Made by a program: the position numbers and the translations under genes
The notes under the pieces: generated by a model
Databases searched by the model: none
What the model was told of the DNA's origin: nothing
The model's input: the letters and a program-made list of their open reading frames with translations, nothing else
Shown: one piece after another, positions 36,470-50,760 of the stretch
Position numbering within the stretch: the stretch's first letter is position 1
Layout: each line of letters opens with the position of its first letter
Source: Paracentrotus lividus
Taxonomy: Eukaryota; Echinodermata; Echinoidea; Camarodonta; Echinidae
Direction of reading: 5' to 3'
Length of the DNA stretch: 64,000 nt
Assembly (NCBI GenBank): GCA_940671915.1
Contig: CALNVZ010003432.1
Span: 11,691,742-11,755,741, forward strand

Positions 36470-37040
36470 ACCTTCCTTAGCCTAATCCATATGTGGACTC
36501 ACCCCGCTAGTGCTCATCTTTACGGAGATCAATTACCTGAAACTTGTCACATTTGTTAGCTGTTCCTTTTCGTAAGCTGGCATTCAAATCAATTTCGTTT
36601 AATGATATTGGTCGGTTGGATGCACGTCACAATAGGTAGATTATTCCAGCTCAAGCCCCTATTTTCTATTCAGCGACCCCCTCACTAATGCTAAAAAATA
36701 ATAAACCGATAAACACCTATGTGATTTATTCACTCACGTACCTTCCAGTGAACCATCTCTGGGTTATTCGTGGCTATGGTTGGGGAATCGATATTAAAGT
36801 GACATTTTGATTGGGGGCTAATGAATGTGGGTTTTTGAAAAAGTTCCGAACATTTTCACGAACATTCAGACCATCGATTAGTATTAATGTGGAGTTAACA
36901 AGCTGGCTCTCGATGAATTGATGTATTTTCAAGAACTCTCTGGCCGCTTAAGATGCCAGATCGATACCGCCTGATAAACTCAACGAAAACATGGAGGTGA
37001 AAAACCTCACGGGCAATGGTCTTAGCTGTGACATGCAGAT
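36470..37040. other. Candidate regulatory block with K50 and TAAT sites
   Basis: Repeat-free and balanced in composition. It carries TAATCC at 36483-36488 (Otx/Goosecoid type), GATCAATTACC, TTTAATGATATTGG and GGGCTAATGAATG. It lies about 7 kb downstream of NK1. Regulatory role is inference. Confidence 0.3.
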
Positions 37041-39973
37041 AAGATGAATGTCTTTTTAATTATTATATTACCATCGCCAACAAGACTGAATAATACAAAT
37101 GCATGTTATAGATTTATCATCATACCCTTTACAATTCTATTGAATTCTCTCTTCTCTAATTAATAAAAATAACAACTGTTGTAGAAAGGAATTTAGTTAT
37201 AATTGTAATTTGTTTTTAGAAATCTCTACCTTGAAAATATCTTTAAAGTTAAGAAATTTGAATTGATTGCTCATTCCATATCGATATTAACCCTATATCA
37301 TCAAAATAGAAATCATGATATTTAAAATTTAGATCAAAATCAGATCATGTTTATGAGTTAGCTAGACAACATAGTCTTAGCAGAATTTTTGTATTCATGA
37401 CAGGTACATTTTACACTATTTATCTTAATTACTAAAGATCATTCGATATGGCAATAAAAAGACAAAAGAAAGTTTAACTTTTCTTTCAACGGAGAGCAGC
37501 CTGTTGTTTGAATTCGTCCTTTAATATGAAAAATCTAACAAGACATTTATAATTAACTACAATATACATCTGGTTTTTTTTTTAGATTTTTAATATATCT
37601 ATTATTAACAAGCTTTTAAGGAAGGCCAAAATAATATTTGATATTTTCTTTTCGTAATCTCAGATACCATACACTAGCCCAACTAGTATGGTGGTGACAC
37701 AGGTGGTGGTGGGTGGTTGGTGGTGGTGTGGATGGTGTGACATTACTTGCTACATCGGTCATGGTGTTCTGATGGACTCCGCCGCGGCGCCTCGCATGCT
37801 GGCGTCCATTATTTATTGTTAATGTGTCCGATGTAAGAAGGGTGCGCCTTGCTACATTATTAGATACCATTTGCCCCCTTCTCTGATTAAGAAACCAGAA
37901 TATTCTTTCCTAACCTTGATATTTTCGTTTAAAGTGAATACAAGGGTTTTCGGGGAAGCTCAGAGATTAAAGCGCAGAAAAGTTAACAGTGAGGTCGTTA
38001 AAAAGCCCCCAAATAAAAACGCATTTAACATGTTTAAGAAGACATTTAACTGGGGCATAAGTTTAGATTTCGAAGTCTTTAGTAATGCAGAAAAATAATT
38101 TCCCCGTATTAGATTATTCAGTTGGACTCTATTTCTGCAAACGCTCTAGATAATGGTACAGAAGTGAAAATTTTCGTTAAGGCTTACGTAATACATTTCT
38201 ATAAAATACGCTTTTAAAACGGTATCGTCGGGAACTCTACCACATGATTCCAAAAATATTGTGAAACTATTCATTCATAAAACTATCAAATCAATTTTTC
38301 GTTCATCACTTAAAGCTTTAGATTTACTTCCCCGTATTTTTATATCATAATTCATAATCTAACATAACAAGGATATTATATTACTTATATTAATTGCGAA
38401 TTATGCATTATTAAAAATGATTTAAATATAATTATACTAATACACCACTGTCTAACTTTTCATTTCGTTTATAGGAATACTAACAAAAATACTTTCAATT
38501 CTTGAAAATATACTTTACTTCATTTTAATTAATTAATGTGAAAATGCCAGTTCATTAAATACAGTTCATTAACAGACCTTTTAATCTTTATTTATTCGTT
38601 TTTTTTTTTTGTTTGTTTTGTTTGTTTTTTTTTTTGTTTTTTTTTGCTGCTTTCATTAGTTCTTTAAATATAAAAACACCCTTTTATACACATTTCATGT
38701 GAATGTAAAATGAATGATAATGATTATGTTTACTGTTTTAAAATTGTAATTAGTTAAACGTTGTAAAATTGTAAAATTAGTTAAAATTGTAATTTCTTGA
38801 AATCCTATTTATTTATATGTAGAAAAAAGTATTTAGAAAAAAAAAATTCACCTCTGTTAGAGTTATGCAGTGATTGTTACAATGCATCTTGAAATGTTGT
38901 CATGAATACTACTCTAAAAGTCCGAATTTGACTTGTAATCATAAAGAAATTGCCTCCAATTTGAGTACGCTCCTACTAGGAGATTTAAATCATGTTACAG
39001 GTGAGCCCTGGCCCTACATCTGCCCTCAGGTTGTTCACCTCATGTTTCTTTTTATTCAAGTCGATGATCATGCTTTTGATTCCTCTTTTTCTTCTTTCAA
39101 ATCTCTTTCCTCTTTTCTCCTTTCAAATGGAGAATGACCACTATTCCCCTGATCAAATGATTTCTCTTTTACAAACTATTTTCCTTCATTAAGGGGAACA
39201 TTAAACCAGACATAAAACGAATCAAAGTAAATCGAGCCGCGTCTCTTCCTTTTCTAGTCCTTCCTCACGTGACCAGTTAAATAAATTAAACTGACAACCA
39301 GCGACTATTCACTTTTCTTTCAAAAAGGTCGATTTTAATGATTGTATTGGTATTATTCTGATCCTTAATGGTTACCGAATGTGTCAGGGGTCATACACCC
39401 GGCGGCTCGACAAAGCCTATTCATTCAATGTAAGAGAGACGCATCAATAATAGAAATTGAAACTTACTCGAAACAAAGAGAAAGCGAAGCTAAATTGGTT
39501 TTTTACAAAGCCCTTGTTAAGGATTGTCCTTCCTTGTATGGTGTAGGTAAGATGAAAACATAATTGACAATTCTGAGACAATTCAGCGACAGGTACAATG
39601 CCATGTGGTTCGCAACATTCTCGCCTAATGCACGGGTCATAACGGTTGACGATTTGATGATCATTTTAGTCGATTTTTTTATGAAATAATGGGTGGTCTC
39701 TCAAAGCTCGATGAATGAACATGAAGGAACATGTGCGCGATATCATTCGCGAAGTAGAAACTTATATCTTTCTCGGGTAGGCTAATCCATGTTTTTATTA
39801 GTAATAATAGCAATAAAAGAAGGAAATTGACATATTGCTTGGCTACATTTTCCCACATATCAAGGGACCCGTACTCTGAAATAAATTTTAAAGAACTTTC
39901 GTTGGTAATAAAAATAACAGGAGAGCGGTTATTAAAATTTTTGTGTTTTCTCTTTGTGTCAAATAAGTTGTAA
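37041..39973. other. No gene recognised
   Basis: AT-rich, with a GGT-rich stretch at 37685-37735 and T runs at 38600-38645. Frames here are unassigned. Confidence 0.5.
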
Positions 39974-39975
39974 TA

Positions 39976-40115
39976 GGTTTTCCTTGGTTCAGTTTAAACA
40001 CTCCGATCAATTGACATTCTTACAAGCACTTACGTCCGCCCATGAGGGATATCTTATAATTGAAATGAACGTTAACGAATTCGATTGCAAAAGAGTTTAG
40101 AATTGACCGGGAAAC
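39976..40115. mobile_element. Foldback family, 140-base internal-deletion copy
   Basis: Flanked by TA at 39974-39975 and 40116-40117. It keeps both termini (GGTTTTCCTTGG on the left and GAATTGACCGGGAAAC on the right) and the TCCGCCCATGAGG word from the left arm, but lacks almost all of the interior of the 28625 copy. Confidence 0.85.
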
Positions 40116-40211
40116 TATTTATTTCTGCGGGTGCTCGATTTATTATAATGTTTGAGAAAGTGCGTATAACAGTATAAAATACATTTTTGATTGAATATCT
40201 ATTATTATTCT

Positions 40212-40216
<5 letters not shown>

Positions 40217-40243
<27 letters not shown>

Positions 40244-40335
40244 TAATATATATATATATATAATGATATACATACTAATGTGTGTATATATATATATATC
40301 TTATATAGATATGTGTGTGTGTGTGTGATGTATAT
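40217..40335. repeat. TA/TG microsatellite cluster
   Basis: Interrupted TA repeats, then GTGTGT units, about 100 bases after the 39976 element. Confidence 0.9.
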
Positions 40336-41367
40336 GTATAAATCCTGATTCATATTTAATTTTTAAAGCTGTTAAAGGAAATTATTCGAACCTTCATTGA
40401 GAATAGAATGAGAATGAACTTAAAAGTCATTACGGAAGAGAGTAATTCCTCTTTTTTTTCCCCTTTTTTTTTTTTTTTTTTTTTTTTTTGGGTTGTTGTT
40501 GTTACCATCCGCTTGAGTCGAATATGTGGAAGGAAGAAATATCTTCGACCTGAAATTTTTTATTAACACAATGAAATAAAAAGCAAAGATTACTTGAAAA
40601 GATTTCAGCTTGGCGATTATTCGACTCAGGCGAGTTGGACTATGAAAGCTTGATTGTATTTGCGATCACACGTGTAATTTATGCCTTGAAAAAGCACCTG
40701 ATAAGGAATTGTTAAAAGAAGACAGTTCAAGTATTATACTCCTATTCCTCCTCCCTGATATATTAATTGTCCGGTTGAATCCATATATACTAACCTTTAA
40801 AATTAATTTAGTAATTTAGAAATAATTCATATATTTTTTCACGTTTCGGAAATACATAGATTCTTATAGCGGATGTCATAGATACAAAATTTCCATAATA
40901 CCCGACTTCTATTCTTAAATATTGTTTTATGCACTTTTGATAATAATGGGGAAAAACCTAAATTACAGTTTAAAATAGAATAATAAATGCATGAATTCTT
41001 TTTTAAACAAAATCTATGCGAGAAGCCCTATAATCAAGTTCATTCGCTATAGAAATTGTAATGTAGATTTAAATCTAATCTTTTACATATATTAAATTGT
41101 GGATCTTCCAAAAGAACAGACTGAGCTAGATTTATTAAGGATTCTGAGAATGCAGTCCCTATTTGTCACGTCTGTTTAAATGTGTATCTGTATATTTTCT
41201 ATTAATTGGTTGTTTTTTCTGTGCTGTGAAGAAAGGATAAATAATATATTATGGAAGAGAGAGTGACATGTGAGACATTTAATATTGTACTTTGGTAACT
41301 TATGTAAAATTAAAAGGAAAAATTTGTTATAGGCATAACAATTTGGTTATAATCAGAACTACCTCTT

Positions 41368-41370
<3 letters not shown>

Positions 41371-41410
<40 letters not shown>
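41371..41410. repeat. Poly-A tract (about 40 A)
   Basis: An unbroken A run. No retroposon body or target duplication was recognised beside it. Confidence 0.9.
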
Positions 41411-41412
<2 letters not shown>

Positions 41413-43399
41413 ATAACGATATTTTGTAACTAATAAATGTACTGATTAAAATTAGATATATATATATGAAAAAATAGACTACACAGTCGTAACAAATCAC
41501 AACAGAAAAATAATGTATGTGTATTTTGTCATCATTTTAATAAACACATACCACCTTTATTGTCATACACACCAATCATTTGAAAAGATATTATAGCACA
41601 TAAATTGATTTCATAGACATGTATTACATACAGAGGTTACAGAATCATTAGCTCGTGGTTTTATAATGCGGCATCCAGGTTTATGGTGTAACAATAATTA
41701 GAATAAAAAAATATAAAAATTGTACGAATGGATTGACTGCAATAGGAATAAGATCAAATACGTATCATAGATATGATATAAAAAGAAAAGGGATTGCTTC
41801 GTTACACTAAAACATATCAGTCTTTACAATATATTGAAGCTGGTCATTTAATTACAATTTATAATCTCACACTATACATATGCAAAACCATATTGTGCAT
41901 GGTAGTAATGATTACGATTATAAATCTTCAAGAATAAGAAATGAATTTGCCTCATATTGCAAAAGGGTCAATAGTGTTAACCTTTTTCCAGTTCCTCTCA
42001 ATTCTTTATCGTTATCTTTGTTACTTTTTAAGGTGAATGAGTTACTTTGCCACTCTACATTAAGAGTGACGGAGCTTTCACTCTATATCAAGTGGGAAAG
42101 CGCTCCTTTTTGATGAGTATGGGTTCAGCCCTCTCTCTCACACCTATCTGTCTGATTACGAGTTAAAAAAAAGAGGGAGAGAGAAAAAAGAGAGAGGGAG
42201 AGAGAGAGGGGATATATACTATATATACGATATATATATATATATATATAAATATATATATAGAGAGTATATATTAGATACTCAAGGAAATCACTCTTCT
42301 GACACTGAAAATTTCCTGCAAAAGATAGAAATTCGAGGAAAGATGTCGAAGTAACTTCCCTAAGAGTTTCTTCTTATACATGATAAGATTCTACTTTCTA
42401 TCTCTATGCACCTGTTACCTACAAAACTATGGAACTGAGTCGAGTACTTTAATTGATAAAGCTATATTAAAGTGAGCATTATAAGTATCCCATAATAGTT
42501 TCAAATAAAATATGCCTTCGAGAACTTGCTTGAAACGGGGATTTTTTTTTTCTTCACGTATTGCCTCTGCAGTACCCGGTAATGATTTTCCTCGAGACAG
42601 AATATGTTCAGAGATGTTCTTAAATATATGGCACTTAAAGGATTTGTAATTTCATCATTTTAAATTCAGATTTTACCAGTTAATATTGATGCAAAATGTT
42701 CAAACAGTGCTTAGAGGTAATACCCATATTTCCATTAAATATTAAAATTTGATCTTGATGTTAAAAGAGGTTAAGACATAATTAATCGAAACATATCTCC
42801 CAAACCCACGTAATGATTTGCAAATGAATCTTATATTTTTGTAGGTCGGTAAGTAATCATTATTATAATTACACTTTGATTGCTTGAGACTATTTGAAAC
42901 CATAATTAAGATTTATATTAAAGAAGAATGGCTCTTAGAGTTGACAGACCTTCATTTTGTTTCAGTAACGTCGGTAAAAAAATATCTAGGGACTATTCAA
43001 GACATTTAATATTTTGAACATTGAAATTATTAGTAACTTTCAATATTGTATGAATTGCGGTCGTTAGGTAATGTCCGAAACATAATTCTTGTAGAGTTCA
43101 TTTAATTCAAGGAATAATCCAAATATATAGGGAGATAAATATGAAGTGCAACAATTAAATAGATATCGTCACCAATTGCTTAGATTGTTTAAAAGACAGA
43201 GCCAACGAAAATCACTTTCTTAGAAAGTACAAAATCCCTTCACAAGAGATGTTTAATTTGTTCCGTTTATAGATAAAGACAAATTTACGCTCTATTATGA
43301 AAAGTTTAAAGGAATATCCGATAAAAAAAAAAAAGAGGAAAAGGTTAATAAATGGGTTACATTCAGTGCGTCTTTCTTAAGAAATTGGTTATTGGTGGG

Positions 43400-43405
43400 T
43401 TTATT
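43400..43405 (-). promoter_or_regulatory. Possible NK1 polyadenylation signal
   Basis: This is the first AATAAA on the minus strand downstream of the NK1 stop codon, about 690 bases away. If used, it gives a moderate 3' UTR covering about 43380-44096. Support is positional only; such hexamers are common in DNA this AT-rich. Confidence 0.2.
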
Positions 43406-44096
43406 TCAATGATATAGTACGTTTATACATGATACTCCAACATATACAGACAAATCATTGTGTTTTACCATATAGATGCATACAAAGACAACTCTTTAAT
43501 TTACTGTGAATATCATTCTCATAAACTATATTAGACTCCTCCTCTTTTCATTTCTCACCAATTATATCAAGTTCTGTGTCCCTGTGCATTAAAATGCAGT
43601 GTTTTTTGTGAATACCAGCGTCAAAAAATATTTACATCAATTTGTTTGATATTGACCATCTTGATAGTTTGCAATGCTCTATTCTTGTTCTGTGTCCAGA
43701 GCCGAGCAAAAGTTTTTCCGAGTTATTTCTTTAGTTCGGATCTTATTCGGCTTGATGCAATGCAGCCATTTCCCGAAGTTCCGAAAACTGGTGGCATCAG
43801 CATACTTTTTTTCAACCTCGTCGATCATGAGTAAGAAATAACCAATTTGTTTCAGAAATACGTTGATTTGTTGGGGGAAAATGCAAGTGGTCCATACATC
43901 CCTTCTGTGAAACTGTGGGTAGGTTGGTAACACGGCTATAGTTGTGTGTACTGTTTACACTTGGACATGTTTGATAACTGAAGTTATGACGCGTATGGCA
44001 AGCGAACGGCACGGATCGAGCTTTCTAACAGCATAAAGAAAGAAGGTTCAAAGTTAGACCAGGTCTAGTTCTGGGCTAGGCGCCTCGGGAACATTG

Positions 44097-44610
<514 letters not shown>

Positions 44611-44710
44611 NNNNNNNNNNNNNNNNNNNNNNNNNNNNNNNNNNNNNNNNNNNNNNNNNNNNNNNNNNNNNNNNNNNNNNNNNNNNNNNNNNNNNNNNNN
44701 NNNNNNNNNN
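44611..44710. other. Assembly gap (100 N) inside or beside NK1 exon 2
   Basis: Exactly 100 Ns, a conventional placeholder for a gap of unknown size. It interrupts GAT/GAC-rich sequence coding for an Asp run, so low-complexity coding DNA may be what broke the assembly. Confidence 0.98.
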
Positions 44711-45529
44711 ACACCCTTCATCTTGCATCTTTGAAGAAGAAATATAGCAAAATGTGTGAATCAGGGTTGTAAATTTAAATGGGGGGTGGTCGATGATGTT
44801 CAATTAGGGGAAATGTTTAGGCCTATAATGTATTCCGTTACGCACCTTTTTCAGGGTTAATCATCCTATAATCAATTAACATTTAAGCGGTGCTCCCCAT
44901 GATGGGTTAATAACCCCTTCTATATATACTGCGCCGATCATATTCATGTACGTATTAGGACAGGTGGCGGTCTGATACGGAGGGTAATTAACCTTTGTTT
45001 CGGGTATTACATGTAAATTAATTGAGACTAATAGAATAGCGAAAGCCTCGTATATTAGATTACTATACTTGTCAATGAACTTTGAAAGTATTTAATTGTT
45101 GTTGAAATTATATAGGATAGTTGTTGTAGTTGGAGTTGAGTTACAACTAAATTCAAAACCTTAGAGAGGTTCTCGTTATTTTTTAAATTGTTATCGTCCT
45201 TCTTTTTAAAACTGTAGGCTGTTGATAACATAATATCTATAACATGCAATGACATTCTTGAACGAAAATAAATAACGTTTGTAGGATCCCTTGAAACATT
45301 TCTTGTAATCTTTGAAGATATCATGTTTTTAGATGGCCTTAAAAAACTGAATTTTCAAAAAGTCAATCACGAGTATTTTGCTACAAGCGACACATTAGCT
45401 AATTATTCTAACGCTTTACTTGTTCGGCACATGAAAACAAAGTACACATCAGGTGTTCGAGGAGCGAAAACAAATTGTCTCCCAATCAGTGTTGCCTTTC
45501 CTAAATTTGTTGACGACATAATTAGGTTC

Positions 45530-46200
45530 GCCCATTAGCCTTATTTCCGTCGTATCCGCAGGGCGTGAGGCCAGTCTCAATCTACGCGCCAGAAATGAAA
45601 CACTGCAGTGACTGCAATAATGTGCATCGAGTTCACATAAATGCACGACCCGGTAACATGGCAAAGTATTTGGGCTGCGAGACCTTTTTTTTTACCTGCC
45701 CCGGAGTGACTCGCCCCGTTGACGAATCCACCGACGCAATTTCATAGCAATTCGCAAAACGATCCTGCCCCAATCCTTTCTCATTATTACCTCTCAAGCA
45801 CCGACAAAATTGGGCACTGGAGCTTAGCGTAAAGGCAAATTTTAATCTCTCAGAATTATGGTATTTAATCTCAACTCTAAGATTTTTTCTTCTTTTCCCT
45901 GGTGGGCACCCTTGTTTTAATATTTTTTTTGTCAACTCTATGAAAGACCTGTTGTCCGAAGCGTTTAGAGAGTTTGAGAAATACTGAGGGGGTTTACACG
46001 CCCGATTCACTACCTCAAGTCCCCCGCTGTTCAGATCAGAAATAGAGATTGAAACGGCTGCCTTTGAACTAGTATCCCCGTGAAGAAGAGGGTCGCTTTG
46101 CTACGTCCAATGGAGCTCTAAATAGCTCCAATGCTACGTCCAATGGGCCAAGTAGACGCTAAAATGGCGTGCTAAATACAAGCGCGGCATCGAAAACTAG
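45530..46200. other. Single-copy-looking block in the NK1 intron
   Basis: GC-richer than the intron around it and free of transposon ends. TGCTACGTCCAATGG occurs twice near 46098 and 46130. A 125-codon minus frame (45633-46010) is unrecognised. Candidate intronic enhancer. Confidence 0.25.
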
Positions 46201-46239
46201 ACCAGGTGTTCAGCTCAAACTTACATTTTTTTTCTTCCA

Positions 46240-48745
46240 AAATGAGGACTAACAAAAAAAAAGTTTCCAAAAGTTCAACCTGAGGGTAAAAGAAGAAAAG
46301 TTGTGCGACAGATGAAAAAAATATAATTTATTCTATCGTTACAAAGCACATCAAACCGAATCAAACCGCAATAAATATACCCGCATACAAACTCCTTTAC
46401 TAATGTATTACGTCAGGCAAAAAACCAGTACTATTCAACTCAATTTCAGCATTAACAAAAACATATTTAAAAAACACCTGGAAAATAATAAATAGCGCCA
46501 ATCAACAAAATTAAAATCACGCAAGATAGAAAAAAATTTAAACTCAAAATAACACAGTCGTTAAAGATCCCGTATCGATGGCCGATCTTTTAACACATAC
46601 TTTTGCCAAAATAGGAACAAAATCTTGCAGACAAAATTACCCCACAAACACAAATTTTCGTAACCTTTCTACTAACCCAAATCCTAATTCAATTTTTTTC
46701 CTTCCCACAACTCGAGAAGGAAATCATTGACATGTAAAAAATATGAAAAATAAAAAAAAGTTCGGGTCACGATGGTATAGACAATTGCTCTACTTAAATC
46801 AATTATTTTGTCCTTGCAAATCCCCTAGCCCATATATTCAATTTATCACTATCCAATGGTATTGTACCGAACAATTACTAAAATTGCAAAAGTAATCCCA
46901 ATTTTTTTAAAAAGGTGATACCTAGAAACGAACAACTACAGACCAATATCCTTATTACCATCCCTTTCGAAAGTCCCTAGAAAAAATAATTTTAAGAGGG
47001 TGACATCTTTTCTTTGTGCAAATGACATTATTTGTGATCTCAATATTGGATTCCGCGCTAAGCACAACACTACTCACGCAATTTTAACAATTATTAACAA
47101 TATTGCCCATGCAATAGATCAGCGTCTAACACACTGTTGGAATATTCCTGGACTTCTCCAAGGCCCTTCGACACTATTAACCACGACACATTCTACATAA
47201 ACTTGAGCCACTTTGGTGATGCGTGGGAAGGCCTTTGGAGTGGTTCAGGGCGAGTTATTTATCAAATAGAAAACAATTGTTGAATTAGATAACAAATTTT
47301 CATCGTCCCGTCCAGTTATTTGTTGCGTACCTCAGGGTAGTCTCTTGGACCTTGCTGTTTATCATCTAATCAATGACTTTACAAAATCCTCAAAAAACTG
47401 TCTTTATTCTATTGCAGATGATTCAAATTTATTTATTCACATTTCCAACCCAATCATCTTTCTATCAACAATAAACTTAGAACTTCGAAATGTCTTAGAA
47501 TGGGTTAACGCAAACAAACTTTCTTTAAATATCTCTTGAAAACAAATTAATTATGTTATTAGCAATACACTGCGAGACTTACCAGGCGATATTCTATGAT
47601 GGAACACCCCTCACCAAAGTTTCATCTTCCCGATTTCTCGATTTAACTTTTCGATGACAAATTAAATTGGAAATCACATACTTTTAAACTTTGCAAAACA
47701 AAATCTCCCGCAATATCGGTATAATGAACAAGTTAAAATACTTCTTTCCCAGTTCCACACTCTGTACCTTATACTTTCCCTAGTTTTACCTATCTTAACT
47801 ATTGCATCTATGGCATGGGGTAATCAAGTCAATTTCTATTTGATAAATAACCACGCTACAAAAAAGGGCTTTAAGAATTACTGCATAACACTCATATACG
47901 AGCGCACACTGACCCATTATTCCTTAAGTCAAAAATTCTCAAGTTCAGACCTATTCTATTTCCAAACAGGACAATTCATGTATAAACTAAAAAACACAGA
48001 ACTTCCCCACGTCTTTACAAGTATGTTTTGCGAAAAACAGCCAAATACACAATTACCCTACAAGACAGGCTATTCTTATCATATCCCGCGGACTCGCACT
48101 CTTTTTGCTCTAAAACTCATCGTTTTTTACGGACCGAAATACTGGAATTCATTAACTGAAGATATAAAGACTTCCCTGAGCTTAAACGTTTTCAAAAAAC
48201 AAATTAAAAAAACAAATTCTTTCACAGTACACAGCAAATTCAAGATGAACAAAGCAGTACCCACCCACCCGACCACCTCCCATCCACTCTCTCGCCAACT
48301 TCCTCCTTTTCTTCCTTCACTTTCTATTTCATATCAACTACCCTTGTTATGTTTCTTCCCCCCTTTTTTACTCATGAATCATCTTTTCTCCTCCCATCGT
48401 TATTCACTTTACATTATCATTTGTAAAATAATATGTATATATGCGTAGAATTTATATTTGAATAGCACAACATAAAATAATGGAATTGCTATGCGTTGTA
48501 TTTTTTCACTTTATAGGGGCATGTAATCTACAAGCCATGCTTTTTAACATGTTCTTATTCTGTTTTTCTTCAAATGCAACAAGATGTTTTATGCCTAAGA
48601 TTGTGCCTTTAAATTTCAATTAATTTTGTAATTACGTTGTTTTTAAGATTATGTCATATGATTGTTATGTTATTTTGTTGTTGTTTTTTTTCCTGAAAGA
48701 ACGGAATTAATAAATACTGAATTGAAATTGAATTGAAATTGAAAA
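46240..48745 (+). mobile_element. Decayed non-LTR retrotransposon (CR1/Jockey-like LINE), 5'-truncated
   Basis: Several frames on the plus strand hold blocks of a LINE reverse transcriptase in the right order. A pre-RT linker lies at about 46300-46560. At 46931 the frame reads NNYRPISLLPSLSKV, then GFRAKHNTTHAILTIINNIAHAIDQR. A second frame from 47167 reads FDTINHD. A third reads VPQGSLLD and then the catalytic box IADDSN (Asp-Asp codons at 47417-47422). The post-RT C-terminal region (FYFQTGQFMYKLKNTELP to GPKYWNSLTEDIKTSLSLNVF) is at 47810-48210. At least three frame changes plus stops make it inactive. The 3' end is a UTR closing with a short repeat tail (TGAATTGAAATTGAATTGAA), as in CR1/L2-type elements. 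No endonuclease domain is visible, so it is 5'-truncated. It lies antisense in the NK1 intron. Confidence 0.87.
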
Positions 48746-50391
48746 GAAATGCCGCCTCAGTCAGCCCGATGCAGAGCAATGCAGACACTGCAATATGTGG
48801 CTTAGCTCAATTTTAGTTGCGTAGGTAAAAGTTAGTTTTTAGTGTGATAAAGGACGACTCTATAAGAAGCCCATTTCACGGCTAAGTTGGCGTATTTTTA
48901 GCAATTGATCGTGACTTTTGAGAAAGCAGATCGGTTGCTTTGCCGACTCGTCACTTTCACCTCGTCCTCAGAGCGCAGATGCGGCCTTGTGTCAAATGAG
49001 AAGTATAAGCTATTTCCTTTTCTATTTTAATCTTGTTTCCACATACACTTCTTTAAGTTTTGCGGCCGGGTAAGATTATCTTATATTCCTACCAACAACT
49101 AATTGCCTAAGACTTATCATTATCCATATGGTAATTCAGTCAGTTTAATATTAGTTTTAGTAAAGGAGGGCGGACGGACTTGTCTTCGTGTGGGAAAAGA
49201 GAAATATTAGGAAAAAACAAACAAACACGAAAACAAAAACACCCCCAAAACAGACCTTTTTACATTTTTATATTGACCGTATGGAAAAGGGAGAGTTGCA
49301 ATTTTATCTTTAACTTTAATGCAATAATCTCTATTTCAAATAAAATTCGCCTTTATGTTTCCCACATGCATGCTGTTGCACGATACGTCAATAAAATTGA
49401 ATATTGAAAGTTGACATGAGAAACAATAATCAGAGTTTTCAAAACTTCGTATTTATTTCTTTCTTTTTTCGTTTAAAACAAAAGATTCCACTAAGCTCTT
49501 AAACATGTTTGACATAAAATCTCCAGGTATCATCAGTTTATGATAAATTGGTTGAAAAAAGACAGCCTATAAGGGCCATGAAACATAAGATGGTATAATT
49601 GTGTTAAATCCGTGATAATTTGAAAAACATTTCTAAAGACTCATGTGACAGACTGTTCCGGACCTCGTGATCAGATTTATTTGAAGATGCATTAAATTCC
49701 AATCCATTCAAAATTAGTATTCATTACTGAAGTTAGATTCTATTTATCATCCCGTCACAATTTAATCTTGCAGCCTTTTCATGAGCACATTAATTCACAA
49801 TATTTCCATTGACATGTTATTCTGCGTATAGAATTTTTAATCACGAATATCATAATTTAATTTAGACGGGTGGCATTACGATTGACAGAAAAATCATGGG
49901 ATTAGTTACAACCCCCCCCCCCAAAAAAAAATAATAATAATAATAATAATAAAAATCGACAATAATAATTAATTATACAAAATGCTTACTTCTGGCGCAT
50001 ACTTAATTGGTTTTTTATACTTTTCAAGCTTACAAATCTTTTTAATTCCTTATTAATTTGTCACCTTAATCGCACTTTCTGAATTATCCATCATGTTTCT
50101 TACAAAGGTAAAGAAAAAAGTAAGAATAAAATAAGACCTAGAGTTGTAAGATTTGATGAAATATTCATATTACTTCGAAACGATAGCCTAAAAGTTAACA
50201 CTCCGCCTAAAATGACATTGATGAAAGATTTTAAAACTGGAAATAATTCTTTCATGACCTGTACTTGCAACTCTTTTTAAAAAAATGCTGGTAATATTTG
50301 TGAATCCGTTTATAGTTAATATGTATATGTGTTGAGTCGACATGACAATCAAAAATTTTGGAAGTTAAACCATGATATATAATGAGGTGTG

Positions 50392-50760
50392 AATATCAAA
50401 AGACAATCTAAAGATCATTTATGCATTAGTTTTATTAGAACTTCTAAACTCGTAAGAGAAAGACAGGCCCGACTCAGGAAAAGAGGTATATTTTAGAGGC
50501 TCAGTTCGGAGAAAAAATAGATCATGTAGATAGGGGAATTAATTAATATAAAAGAAATCTAAATATCTTTTATGTATTATTTTTTATTCAAATTTATAAA
50601 ATTGTAAGAGAGAAGGATGCAGAACCGCCGCCCGCCCCCCCCCCCCCACTCAGGTGGTCGACCAAACACCACGCATGCTTGAGTCTTTTCCGATTTCTCA
50701 GGAAAAACAAGGGACATATTTTAGAGGCTCAGTTCGGGTAAAAATCTCGAACAATCATTG
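50392..50760. repeat. Local tandem duplication in the NK1 intron
   Basis: Copy 1 (50392-50526) and copy 2 (50545-50760) both read from AATATxAAAAGA through a GTAAGAGA word to TATTTTAGAGGCTCAGTTCGG. Copy 2 has about 65 extra bases including a C run, with ACTCAGG near its start and CTCAGG at its end. Confidence 0.7.

Larger units (their letters stand above)
40336..44096. other. NK1 downstream flank; no further gene recognised
   Basis: AT-rich, with poly-T at 40465, poly-A at 41371 and an AG/TA repeat at 42165-42260. The part nearest 44096 should include the NK1 3' UTR. Confidence 0.5.

Noticed and set aside
45633-46010. 125-codon minus frame in the NK1 intron
   Set aside because: No similarity recognised, no splice context, not in a known NK1 exon layout.
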